Source: DAOSWM01 sp035380045
GTDB taxonomy: Bacteria; Bacteroidota; Bacteroidia; Bacteroidales; Tenuifilaceae
NCBI GenBank assembly: GCA_035380045.1
Contig: DAOSWM010000055.1
Coordinates: 1-20,340 of the forward strand
Length of the DNA stretch: 20,340 bases
Direction: 5' to 3'
The stretch's first letter is position 1. Each line of letters starts with the position of its first letter. This document shows positions 1 to 7,624 of this stretch, piece by piece. A program made the translations under genes and the position numbers. The notes under the pieces are model-generated. The model had not been told where the DNA came from. It did no database searches and saw only the letters and a list, made by a program, of their open reading frames with translations.

Positions 1-2
1 AA

Positions 3-968
3 CTCGAAGCACGAGAGCAGGTGCAACGAACCGTTATTGTTGCTGGCGCTATTGGATTGGGCTTATTTTTCCTTCTTTTAATTTTCATTTACAAGGGATA
101 TCGCGATAAAAAGAAAGCAAACGTATTGCTAAGCCAGCAGAATACTGAAATTCAGGAGCAACGCGACCAAATTCAACGCCAGAACGAGAACATTAATAAG
201 AGTATTAACTACGCTCAGGGAATTCAAAAGGCCCTCCTTCCTTCACAGAAACACCTTGAGGAGTTCTTGCCCGATTCGTTCATCTTCTTCAAACCACGCG
301 ATGTGGTTAGCGGTGATTACTACTGGTTTAAACCAATACCAGGAGAAAACGGCGTGTACAACCCGGGAATTGATAAATTTGCGATTTCAGCGGTTGACTG
401 TACCGGACACGGTGTTCCGGGTGCTTTCTTGTCAATGATTGGTTACAACCTGCTCGACGATATTCTTAACCGAGGAATTATTAAACCGGGATTAATTCTA
501 AAAGAATTAAATTCAGGAATTCGAAAAGCGCTAAGACAGGATGAAACCGACAATCGAGATGGTATGGACATGGCCTTGTGCGTTATCGACCCTCAAACCA
601 AAACCGTTGAATTTGCTGGAGCAAAGAATCCTTTAATTTATATAACCAACGGCGAGGCTGTTCGCATGCGAGGCGATAAGGATTCTATTGGCGGCGGCAC
701 CGTAAATACTGATTACGAGTTCACTACCCAGATAATTGATGCAAAAAATCCTACTTGGATTTACGTATTCTCCGACGGATTCATCGATCAGTTTGGAGGA
801 AACGATGGACGAAAATTCATGATCAAGAACTTTACCGAGCTACTACAGCATATCCACCAGTTTCCTGCTTGCGAGCAGCGCGAAATCCTCAAAATTACCT
901 TTAACGAGTGGAAACGCAAGGAGTACCCACAGGTTGACGATGTGCTGGTAATTGGGTTTAAGGTATAG
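3..968 (+). CDS. SpoIIE/PP2C-family serine phosphatase, 5'-truncated by window edge
   Basis: The reading frame is already open at the window edge (codons L-E-A-R-E-Q precede the first GTG at 21), so the gene probably starts upstream and this is its C-terminal part. Visible order: one hydrophobic membrane segment (about nt 30-95), a glutamine-rich coiled coil (about 115-215), then a complete SpoIIE-type PP2C domain. Metal-binding signatures are SGDYYW, AVDCTGHGVPGAF, DGMDMALCVID, VFSDGFIDQFGG and the terminal DDVLVIGF. In Bacteroidota such proteins often carry TPR repeats before the membrane helix; whether this one does cannot be seen. The expected role is dephosphorylation of a serine/threonine-phosphorylated partner-switch protein at the membrane. 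A SiaC-like potential substrate lies at 7625-7999, but the link is inferred. Domain call is secure; substrate is unknown. Confidence 0.9.
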   Translation, partial: LEAREQVQRTVIVAGAIGLGLFFLLLIFIYKGYRDKKKANVLLSQQNTEIQEQRDQIQRQNENINKSINYAQGIQKALLPSQKHLEEFLPDSFIFFKPRDVVSGDYYWFKPIPGENGVYNPGIDKFAISAVDCTGHGVPGAFLSMIGYNLLDDILNRGIIKPGLILKELNSGIRKALRQDETDNRDGMDMALCVIDPQTKTVEFAGAKNPLIYITNGEAVRMRGDKDSIGGGTVNTDYEFTTQIIDAKNPTWIYVFSDGFIDQFGGNDGRKFMIKNFTELLQHIHQFPACEQREILKITFNEWKRKEYPQVDDVLVIGFKV

Positions 969-1105
969 CCACGATCACCAATCACGGACACTGAGCCTGC
1001 GATGCAGTGAGCCTGTCGAACTGTCGAAGTGACCGCCCACCGATCACCGATCACCGGCCACTGAGGCTCTCGAAGTGACCGACTACCGCCCACCAACCAC
1101 CTCAA
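969..1105. repeat. Degenerate heptad array (ACC-type) mixed with REP-like palindromes
   Basis: Directly after the phosphatase stop codon lies GC-richer repetitive DNA. From 1032 it reads as consecutive 7-mers: ACCGCCC, ACCGATC, ACCGATC, ACCGGCC, ACTGAGG, then after an interruption ACCGACT, ACCGCCC, ACCAACC (1078-1098). Interleaved at 991-1030 and 1058-1077 are variants of a CACTGAG...TCGAAGTG element, imperfectly palindromic and REP-like. Unit type and orientation match the array at 6594-6649. No gene is supported on either strand. The rest of the gap (1106-1285) is AT-rich and holds only the promoter at 1213-1247. Confidence 0.8.
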
Positions 1106-1212
1106 TTTTTTACTAATCACAACTTGAACACTCATCCCCTTTTTTTGTTAACTCATCAATTTAATTGTTGTTTTGCAAAAAAAAATGCCAAAACCCCTTG
1201 TAAAATATAATT

Positions 1213-1247
1213 TTTGAAGTAATTTTACTTTACAATAACTAACTTTG
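1213..1247 (+). promoter_or_regulatory. Bacteroidota-type promoter for the secreted-protein operon
   Basis: TAACTTTG at 1240-1247 is a full match to the Bacteroidota -7 consensus TAnnTTTG, and TTTG at 1213-1216 can serve as the -33 element with a slightly long 23-bp spacer. Transcription would begin a few bases downstream, leaving a leader of about 33 nt before ATG 1286. This argues against the in-frame GTG at 1256 as start. Confidence 0.65.
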
Positions 1248-1285
1248 CAAAAGTTGTGAAAACTACTAACCAAAAAAATAAACCT

Positions 1286-1903
1286 ATGAGAAAATTAGTA
1301 CTCGGAGCAGCAATGCTGCTTTTTGCCCAGTTTGGGTTTGGACAGGGAATAAATGACAATGCAATAATTCCTGTTTCGGTTACTTTGAATTCAATACTTC
1401 GATTAACCGTTGTTTCAGGAGGTAATATTGAGTTTGTTGTAAATACAATTGATGATTATTCTTCTGGTATTAACAGTGGTGGTGCAGATACTCGTTATCA
1501 TACAGTTTTTACAGTTTCGTCTTCACAAAACTTTAATGTCTTTTTAAGATCTGAAACTGATAACTTATTAGGTCAAGATAATACAACGAATGACCTTCCC
1601 GGTGATAATGTTGGATATGAGGTTGTGGCTCACGCAACAGCCGGTGGTGTAGATGGTGATAACTGGGATTTAGTAGGAAGTGTAGTAGGATTATCAGCAA
1701 CTAGGGCTAATGTTGTTGATGGAATAGCTGCTGTTGCTTCTGGAGACCCATCCGCTGCAGGCGATGCTGTTCAGAACCATTTTCAGATCGAATGGAGACT
1801 TGGAACACTTGAAGGAGCTATGAACACTTTTACCCTTTTGGAACAGAGTTTACCAGCCGACAGGTATGTAACCAACGTTTTTTTAGAATTAGAATCGAAG
1901 TAA
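1286..1903 (+). CDS. Secreted pilin-like hypothetical protein, paralog of the next gene
   Basis: 205-aa protein with a clear signal peptide (MRKLVLGAAMLLFAQFGFGQ). The ATG at 1286 is preferred over GTG 1256 because it starts the signal peptide directly and gives a normal leader after the promoter. The mature part has no cysteine, is rich in Gly/Asn/Asp/Val/Thr, and looks all-beta. Near the mature N-terminus is LRLTVVSGG followed by a SSGI segment; the next gene has IRLTVVSGG followed by ESGI. Both proteins end in an alternating hydrophobic strand (here YVTNVFLELESK). I do not recognise a named family. The secreted beta-rich character, the paralog and the downstream large outer-membrane protein suggest a surface subunit, perhaps pilin-like; that is inference. 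A strong terminator follows immediately, implying higher expression than the downstream genes. Confidence 0.8.
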   Translation: MRKLVLGAAMLLFAQFGFGQGINDNAIIPVSVTLNSILRLTVVSGGNIEFVVNTIDDYSSGINSGGADTRYHTVFTVSSSQNFNVFLRSETDNLLGQDNTTNDLPGDNVGYEVVAHATAGGVDGDNWDLVGSVVGLSATRANVVDGIAAVASGDPSAAGDAVQNHFQIEWRLGTLEGAMNTFTLLEQSLPADRYVTNVFLELESK

Positions 1904-1920
1904 TTATGAGTTAAGCATAA

Positions 1921-1960
1921 ACAACCCGTACCATTATGGATTTGGTACGGGTTGTTTTTT
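1921..1960 (+). terminator. Intrinsic terminator / attenuating hairpin inside the operon
   Basis: A perfect 12-bp stem (ACAACCCGTACC 1921-1932 with GGTACGGGTTGT 1944-1955), an 11-nt loop and a T run at 1955-1960 lie 17 nt after the first secreted-protein gene. The next gene's ATG (1985) comes only 25 nt later with no obvious promoter between, so partial read-through is the likely way the downstream genes are expressed. Confidence 0.85.
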
Positions 1961-1984
1961 AAAGCAACATTAAAACCCATATTA

Positions 1985-2527
1985 ATGAATGCCAAATACA
2001 TAAAGTTGCTTGCTGTTTTTTGTTTCCTCAACCTAGCATTGCTGCTTTGTGTAAGTGGACAGAATATATCCATTCGTTTAACTGTAGTCTCGGGGGGAAC
2101 AGTTAACTACAACTTTAACTCGTTGCAAAAGTATGAAAGCGGTATAGAATATCTTAATTGGTCGAATTTACAGGTATTTTATAATGATACTACAGATGTT
2201 GGTACCCCCGGAACTAGCATTGGGTGGGAACTTAGAGTAAAAGCAGGAACAATAGGAATCATGTCGGATGGAGGTGGTAACCCTCCATTAGCTCTAGAAT
2301 CTATTGAAATAGAACCAACTATAACTTTTGGTGGAACAGTTACTACAATAAACTTAACCGATAGTTGGCAAACAATTGTAGAAGGGAACGGAAATTTAAG
2401 TATTCTTGAGAATATTTTAATTAGCTACAGATGCGGCACAGATCCTGACCCTATATATTCAATGCTCGAAAAACCACCCGATTACTATTTTGTTGACCTC
2501 GAGTTTAAAGTTTTTCCAAGATATTAA
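1985..2527 (+). CDS. Second secreted pilin-like hypothetical protein
   Basis: 180-aa protein with signal peptide MNAKYIKLLAVFCFLNLALLLCVSGQ. An upstream in-frame alternative start at 1952 lies inside the terminator hairpin and is rejected. The mature protein starts with ISIRLTVVSGGTVNYNF, sharing RLTVVSGG and a following ESGI motif with the upstream gene, so the two look paralogous though diverged. The C-terminus (YYFVDLEFKVFPRY) is an alternating hydrophobic/aromatic strand, as is the partner's. One cysteine occurs in the mature part (SYRCGTD). No named family recognised. It ends 9 nt before the large outer-membrane protein gene, so the two are probably co-transcribed and translated in sequence. 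A minor or tip subunit relative to the first gene would fit the terminator between them; this is inference. Confidence 0.8.
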   Translation: MNAKYIKLLAVFCFLNLALLLCVSGQNISIRLTVVSGGTVNYNFNSLQKYESGIEYLNWSNLQVFYNDTTDVGTPGTSIGWELRVKAGTIGIMSDGGGNPPLALESIEIEPTITFGGTVTTINLTDSWQTIVEGNGNLSILENILISYRCGTDPDPIYSMLEKPPDYYFVDLEFKVFPRY

Positions 2528-2536
2528 ATTTATTGA

Positions 2537-5500
2537 ATGATTTTAAGGAAGTTAATCCTGTTTATTGTAATATTAATTTCTACCTGTAGTGTAAATACGT
2601 ATGGGCAGTTTTTTTTATTAAATAACAATGAAACTCCTAATGTTGAACTATCATTCTCTCGTGCAAACATTGAAGCTCAATCAAAATCAACAGTTTTTAA
2701 CGTACTTAAAGTAGTTAACTTAAACCAAACCCAACAGTTTTTTACGGTTGGAATAACCTTCCCCGATGGTTGGAGTATTATTGGTTCCGATAAGGTTGAG
2801 GTATCGCTTGCACCTCTTGACTCTATATACATTCCTATTCGTATTGCTATCGGAGGTAGGGTTAGAGGCGATATTGGTTACTCAATAATTGCAGCAGTAA
2901 CCGATCAGCGTGGTCAAATAATTAAAAACGAATACTGTTTTGTAAAAATTAAACGACAGGTAGATACAAGGATTCGACTAATAAACAGAATTAACTACAT
3001 TGAGCAAGCTACCCGAACAGTGGATGTTAATATTCATGTAGACAATAGGGGCAACCGGGAAGAGTTTATAAGCTTTCTTTTCGAAGGAGACAAAGAAATT
3101 CAACTCGACCAAACACGTCTTTCAACAATTTCGAAAGATTTTACAATTCCGGCATTTACTGATACTATAATTAGCACTAAACTTTTCTTTGCAGATGACT
3201 TCAGTGCAAAAAGTTTATATCGTTTGAATGTTACTGCCAAAACAATTGATTCCGTATATCGCTCAACAGCATGGTTTAACGATATTGATAGTCGGTATAT
3301 AAACCACATACCCGATGCACAACGATTGCTGATTGCCGAAATTATTGCTCGTGGGGTATTTAGTTCTTACTCAAAGCCCTTATTTGGTGCTAAGGTTTTT
3401 GGTAATGTACTGTTAAAAAAACAGAGAGAACTTTTCTATTACTACCAAACCGACAACATTGTTTTACCCGACTATATATATAAATATAACCGAATGTGGG
3501 CAGGATATAAACACAAAGGTTTTATGGTTAGGGTTGGAGATATAACTACGTCAATGGATGCTACAATGCAAGGTAGAGGTGGCGAAATATTTTTTAATAG
3601 AAATACTATTACTATTAAAAGTATTGTTACACATAATGTTCGAAACGAGTTAAACAATGCAGGATTATCATTAAACTATCGAATTATTAAAAACTTATCG
3701 CTTGACGTTGGTGCGATATATAATGAAGGGAGTAATAGATTGCTCGATTCAAAGATGGGTTTTCTTGGAACAAACTTTTCGGTGTTTAATAAACATCAAT
3801 TTCGAATTAAAGGGATATTTAATCCCATTACTTTTACGCACAACAACCAACAATATACCTCTCAGGCATACGGTGGCAATCTAAACTATTCGGCTCTATT
3901 TTGGAACAACCGAATTAACCTTCGTGCTGTTCACGGCTCTCCTTACCTATACAGCGGTTATGCAGGAAAAACATATATTACTCTTACCTCTCATCAAATT
4001 ATTAATCAAAAATCAAATCTGAATACTAGGTTTAACTTATCATCGTATAATCCCTACACATATAGAGATAATCCAAATGTAATAAAAGGATTCACTACAA
4101 CAATTGAAGGAGAAACGCATTATGGTAGATTTATAAACCCAAAGATTTTTCTTTATGCTGGACCAGGCTTTAACATAGCACAATCTGATAATTTTAGTGC
4201 AATTGCAACTGGTGTTGACGTTTTTAAAACAAATGTTGGGACAATAACTTTAGGTAGCCGCTTGATTGGTTTAATTCCTAAGCAAACTATCAGTTTACAG
4301 ATTATTAATGGTATAGTGGATGTAAACAATGCACCAAATTTAATTGCCGACCCTCCTGATAAGCTTCGCCCAAGAAAAACATTTAGTTATCAGTATTTAT
4401 CTGGCAGTATCCGTAATCCAAATTGGAGTTTACAGGCTATGTATGTTAACGGGCCACGTTCGCTTTACGAGCAGTTTAGCTGGTATTACCACTCTAGACC
4501 AAGCAAATATATAAGGATAATGCCTTCGGCAGCCATGTTTATTTATAAGGATATTATCCGATTGGAGTCGAGCGTTAGTTTTAGCAACGACTTAGTAACA
4601 AGCAGTAACTATGCCAACATAACCACCCAACTATTCTGTTATTTCCCCAAAAACTGGACGTTAAGAGCTTTAAACGTATACTCAACCCAATCGAGAGTAA
4701 ACCAAGTTGAAGCAATTGAACGCTATAGCAACCTATATTTTGAATTTGCATTAAGAAAAGAATTTGATATTCAGCAACCACGTCAGAAGTTTTACGATTT
4801 AGATATACAATTCTTTAAAGATTTTAACGGAAATGGTGCTCAAGAATCGAATGAACCTGGAATAAAGAATGTTTATGTTAACATTCAACGAATGGACGAA
4901 GGTATCTCAAACTTTTCTTCATTTGTTTCGGGGGAATTGCTCTCCGATGAAAAGGGTAAGGTTTCATTCGATAAAATACCTGCAGGTACTTACAGTATAA
5001 CGTATTACCCAGTTGGAAACGATGCTGGTACATTCACAAAGGCGTTGGATGAATTAACTATGGTTGTAGATAAGAATTCGGTGCAGTATTTCCCCTTCGT
5101 CGAAAAAAACAAAGTATTCGGAAAAATTATACTTAATCGTAGCCGCCTATCGGGGCTTGGCCGAATTGATCTTGCCAACGTACGTATTACCGCAACCGAT
5201 AGCTACGGCCGCTCCTTCACAACCCTTACCGATAATAATGGTGAATTTGTGATTTTTGCCCCTGTTACCGATGAATATATTCTTACAATAAATAATATTT
5301 TCTACGAGAACTTCGACCTTCGTCAGAATAATTTTGTTGTTCAGTTCAACGGCTACAAGCAGTTTGAGGTTAACTTCGTTTTCGATGAGAAGGTGCGTAG
5401 AATTAACTTTGCAGCTACTCCCGAAGGGGAAGGTGTTACAGGAATACAGCAGGTTCGACGTACAAATATATCGGGTTCTGTTAAGGATGCAAACAGCCAG

Positions 5501-6067
5501 AAGCCAATACGCGCTCGTGTTAACTTGGTAAATACACGTACAAATGCAATAGTTTCTTCTACATTCTCAAGTGCAACAAGCGGAGAGTACACCATGAGCT
5601 TTATGGCTAGCGATAACTATTTGCTTGAAATTCTTGCAGATGATTATTGGTACTTATCTGAAAATTTAGTCCTTAATCAGGTTACAACCTTTATGAGTAT
5701 AAACCGCGATGTGATGTTGAAACCAATTTCAGTGGGTTCAAAGGTTGAGCTAAACATTCAGTTCGAGGCTAACAGCGAATTTCTTGCACCTCAATCTGTT
5801 GCCGAACTTAACCGTTTGCTGAGGCTCGTGAAGGATAATCCAACCGTTAAGCTAGAAGTTCAGGGACATTGCGATGACATTGAAGCGCTTCAAAAACCTG
5901 AAATTGCTCTTGAAAGAGCTAAGGCGGTTTCAAAGTACTTAATTGAGAACGGGTATAGCAACCTTGAAGTAAAATCGCTGGGTAATACCGTGCCTATCGC
6001 TTCGAACGATACTGAGGAGGGACGCTCACGTAACAGAAGAGTTGAGGTTGAGGTGATTAGCAAGTAG
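2537..6067 (+). CDS. Large outer-membrane protein: Ig-like modules, barrel-like middle, SdrD/CarboxypepD_reg-like modules, C-terminal OmpA domain
   Basis: 1176 aa with an N-terminal signal peptide (to about residue 23). Residues ~30-140 and ~150-250 look like two beta-sandwich modules (COG1470/NEW3-like, weak recognition). Residues ~290-750 are rich in aromatic alternating strands typical of an outer-membrane beta-barrel and include FMVRVGDI followed by GRGGEIFF, reminiscent of the GD...fRG segment of fimbrial ushers. Residues ~752-850 resemble an SdrD-B module (FFKDFNGNGAQESNEPGI), ~860-950 and ~973-1060 are carboxypeptidase-regulatory-like (TDNNGEF; ISGSVKDANSQKPI), and 1070-1176 is an OmpA C-terminal domain (QGHCDD, ERAKAVSKYL, NRRVEVEV) expected to bind peptidoglycan. 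Terminal module calls are firm; the usher-like reading of the middle is inference. An adhesin scaffold or porin-like receptor is the alternative. Confidence 0.85.
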   Translation: MILRKLILFIVILISTCSVNTYGQFFLLNNNETPNVELSFSRANIEAQSKSTVFNVLKVVNLNQTQQFFTVGITFPDGWSIIGSDKVEVSLAPLDSIYIPIRIAIGGRVRGDIGYSIIAAVTDQRGQIIKNEYCFVKIKRQVDTRIRLINRINYIEQATRTVDVNIHVDNRGNREEFISFLFEGDKEIQLDQTRLSTISKDFTIPAFTDTIISTKLFFADDFSAKSLYRLNVTAKTIDSVYRSTAWFNDIDSRYINHIPDAQRLLIAEIIARGVFSSYSKPLFGAKVFGNVLLKKQRELFYYYQTDNIVLPDYIYKYNRMWAGYKHKGFMVRVGDITTSMDATMQGRGGEIFFNRNTITIKSIVTHNVRNELNNAGLSLNYRIIKNLSLDVGAIYNEGSNRLLDSKMGFLGTNFSVFNKHQFRIKGIFNPITFTHNNQQYTSQAYGGNLNYSALFWNNRINLRAVHGSPYLYSGYAGKTYITLTSHQIINQKSNLNTRFNLSSYNPYTYRDNPNVIKGFTTTIEGETHYGRFINPKIFLYAGPGFNIAQSDNFSAIATGVDVFKTNVGTITLGSRLIGLIPKQTISLQIINGIVDVNNAPNLIADPPDKLRPRKTFSYQYLSGSIRNPNWSLQAMYVNGPRSLYEQFSWYYHSRPSKYIRIMPSAAMFIYKDIIRLESSVSFSNDLVTSSNYANITTQLFCYFPKNWTLRALNVYSTQSRVNQVEAIERYSNLYFEFALRKEFDIQQPRQKFYDLDIQFFKDFNGNGAQESNEPGIKNVYVNIQRMDEGISNFSSFVSGELLSDEKGKVSFDKIPAGTYSITYYPVGNDAGTFTKALDELTMVVDKNSVQYFPFVEKNKVFGKIILNRSRLSGLGRIDLANVRITATDSYGRSFTTLTDNNGEFVIFAPVTDEYILTINNIFYENFDLRQNNFVVQFNGYKQFEVNFVFDEKVRRINFAATPEGEGVTGIQQVRRTNISGSVKDANSQKPIRARVNLVNTRTNAIVSSTFSSATSGEYTMSFMASDNYLLEILADDYWYLSENLVLNQVTTFMSINRDVMLKPISVGSKVELNIQFEANSEFLAPQSVAELNRLLRLVKDNPTVKLEVQGHCDDIEALQKPEIALERAKAVSKYLIENGYSNLEVKSLGNTVPIASNDTEEGRSRNRRVEVEVISK

Positions 6068-6103
6068 TCCGCTTTTGAAGCTTTCGAAAAAAATGTAAAA
6101 GGT

Positions 6104-6166
6104 GGTCGGTAGTCAGTGTTTGGTAGCCGGTAACCTGTAGTTGGTAATCAGTACTCAGTACTTGGT
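6104..6166 (+). repeat. Left heptad array (…GGT/…AGT type) of the four-helix-bundle cassette
   Basis: Nine consecutive 7-bp units in register: GGTCGGT, AGTCAGT, GTTTGGT, AGCCGGT, AACCTGT, AGTTGGT, AATCAGT, ACTCAGT, ACTTGGT. All end in GT and most in GGT or AGT. In the opposite strand they read ACC-type, i.e. inverted relative to the array at 6594-6649 on the other side of the gene. Confidence 0.85.
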
Positions 6167-6206
6167 GAATCGTTTTTATTATTCTAATAACTTATCGGAC
6201 ATAAAT

Positions 6207-6590
6207 ATGAGGCTTGCAAACAGTTTTAGAGATTTAGAGGTTTATAAATTGTCTCGTCAACTGTCAAAAGAAATTTTTGGAATTTCTAAAAGTTTTCCTA
6301 AGGAAGAAATATACTCTTTAACTGATCAAGTTCGCCGTTTGTCCCGTTCAATTGGCGCTCAAATTGCTGAAGCATGGGCGAAGCGACGTTATGAGAAACA
6401 CTTTATCAGTAAATTAACTGATTCCGATGGCGAGCAACAAGAAACTCAACATTGGATTGAAGTAGCATATGATTGTAATTACATAAGCGAATATGACATG
6501 AACATTTACCTTGAAAAATGCATGTCTATTGGGAAAATGCTAAACTCAATGATGACTAAATCAAAACAATTTTGCACAAGCAAAACATAA
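6207..6590 (+). CDS. Four-helix bundle protein (S23 / 23S rRNA intervening-sequence protein family)
   Basis: 127 aa. Family landmarks are visible: SFRDLEVYKLSRQLSKEIF in helix 1, FPKEEIYSLTDQVRRLSRSIGAQIAEAWA in helix 2, then helices around GEQQETQHWIEVAYDCNYIS and the C-terminal LEKCMSIGKMLNSMM. The start at 6207 (MRLANSF) is the family start; the frame open from 6141 begins inside the heptad array and is rejected. Members are found in intervening sequences of 23S rRNA, as free chromosomal genes, and are related to the Avd accessory protein of diversity-generating retroelements; their cellular role is not established. No reverse transcriptase is near. The gene sits alone between inverted heptad arrays and interrupts the space between the OmpA-type gene and dapF, which looks like an acquired cassette. 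Confidence 0.88.
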   Translation: MRLANSFRDLEVYKLSRQLSKEIFGISKSFPKEEIYSLTDQVRRLSRSIGAQIAEAWAKRRYEKHFISKLTDSDGEQQETQHWIEVAYDCNYISEYDMNIYLEKCMSIGKMLNSMMTKSKQFCTSKT

Positions 6591-6593
6591 TTA

Positions 6594-6649
6594 ACCGGTT
6601 ACCGGTTACCGACCACCGACCACCGGCAACCGGCAACCGACCACTAATT
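6594..6649 (+). repeat. Right heptad array (ACC… type) of the four-helix-bundle cassette
   Basis: Eight consecutive 7-mers in register, beginning 4 nt after the stop codon: ACCGGTT twice, ACCGACC twice, ACCGGCA twice, ACCGACC, ACTAATT. Identical neighbouring pairs suggest recent unit duplication. The orientation is opposite to the array at 6104-6166. Confidence 0.88.
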
Positions 6650-6674
6650 AAGGCTGAAGAAAATAATAGAAAAG

Positions 6675-7457
6675 ATGAAACTATCATTCTCAAAATACCA
6701 CGGCGCAGGAAACGATTTTATTGTCATCGACAATCGTAAGGGGGTATTTATTCCTGAACAAAATTTAATAAAAAATCTTTGCCACAGGCAATTTGGCATT
6801 GGAGCCGATGGGCTTATGCTACTTGAAAACGAGGCCAACGCCGATTTTCGCATGCGCTACTTCAACTCCGATGGTAATGAGGGAACCATGTGTGGAAATG
6901 GTGGCCGTTGCATTACCCATTTTGCAAACAAGCTGGGAGTTATTGGGAAGCAAACCCGATTTGTTGGAATCGATGGTGAACATGAAGCAATAATTGACCC
7001 TGATTCCACAGTGAACTTAAGAATGAATGATGTACAAAACGTGTTGGTTGATGATGAGTACTGTCTTCTTGATACCGGCTCGCCACATTGCGTTTGTTTT
7101 GTGAAGAATGTCGATAAAGTTGATGTTGAAAGAGAGGGAAGAATCCTGCGCAATAGTTTACAGCCCGAATTGGGAGGAGTAAACGTAAATTTTGTAGAAT
7201 TTGTAGGCGATAAGCTTATAATTAGAACATACGAACGGGGGGTGGAGGCAGAAACCTTGGCCTGCGGAACGGGTTCTGTGGCTGCTGCTATAGCAGCAAA
7301 TGTTCGGAAAAATAGTAACCAAACAAGTTACTTGTTGGAAGCCAAAGGAGGAGCACTAAGGGTGAAATTCGAAAAAATTGAGAATAATACTTTCCGGAAT
7401 ATTTGGCTTCAGGGGCCTGCTACTCATGTTTTCGATGGAGAGATTAAGCTTGTATAG
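6675..7457 (+). CDS. dapF: Diaminopimelate epimerase
   Basis: 260 aa, close to the usual DapF length. It interconverts LL- and meso-diaminopimelate in the cytoplasm, supplying lysine synthesis and the peptidoglycan cross-linking residue. Both catalytic cysteines are present in the family motifs: Cys73 in MCGNGGRC and Cys197 in ACGTGSVAAA. The N-terminal FSKYHGAGNDFIVID is also typical. The upstream side is the heptad array, with no obvious promoter match between 6650 and 6674, so transcription may come from further upstream or from an unrecognised promoter. A good hairpin terminator follows at 7523-7548. Very confident. Confidence 0.97.
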   Translation: MKLSFSKYHGAGNDFIVIDNRKGVFIPEQNLIKNLCHRQFGIGADGLMLLENEANADFRMRYFNSDGNEGTMCGNGGRCITHFANKLGVIGKQTRFVGIDGEHEAIIDPDSTVNLRMNDVQNVLVDDEYCLLDTGSPHCVCFVKNVDKVDVEREGRILRNSLQPELGGVNVNFVEFVGDKLIIRTYERGVEAETLACGTGSVAAAIAANVRKNSNQTSYLLEAKGGALRVKFEKIENNTFRNIWLQGPATHVFDGEIKLV

Positions 7458-7522
7458 GATAGCACAATTTTTACACCTGTTTTAAAACACAAGCTGGAGT
7501 AGTAATTGTAACAAACTGAAAT

Positions 7523-7548
7523 TGAGTTATCAGTAACTCATTTTTTTT
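7523..7548 (+). terminator. Intrinsic terminator after dapF
   Basis: A perfect 7-bp stem TGAGTTA (7523-7529) / TAACTCA (7534-7540) with loop TCAG is followed by eight T (7541-7548), 65 nt after the dapF stop. It separates dapF from the SiaC-like gene. Confidence 0.75.
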
Positions 7549-7624
7549 ATTTTTCCCTTTTTTGGTGTAAAAAGAATACTTTAAATTTACATATTTGCTA
7601 TCTTTACTATGTAAGAAAAAATTT

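Noticed and set aside
788..1135. 115-codon minus-strand frame over the phosphatase end and repeat array
   Set aside because: It translates the repeat array and the antisense of a PP2C domain; no promoter or family similarity.
1256..1285. Upstream GTG start for the first secreted protein
   Set aside because: It would leave almost no leader after the promoter and put a polar stretch before the signal peptide.
6141..6206. N-terminal extension of the four-helix-bundle protein
   Set aside because: It translates the heptad array; the family N-terminus begins at 6207.
7478..7489. Palindrome TGTTTTAAAACA after dapF
   Set aside because: It is short and AT-only in the centre; likely chance in AT-rich DNA, and the real terminator lies downstream.
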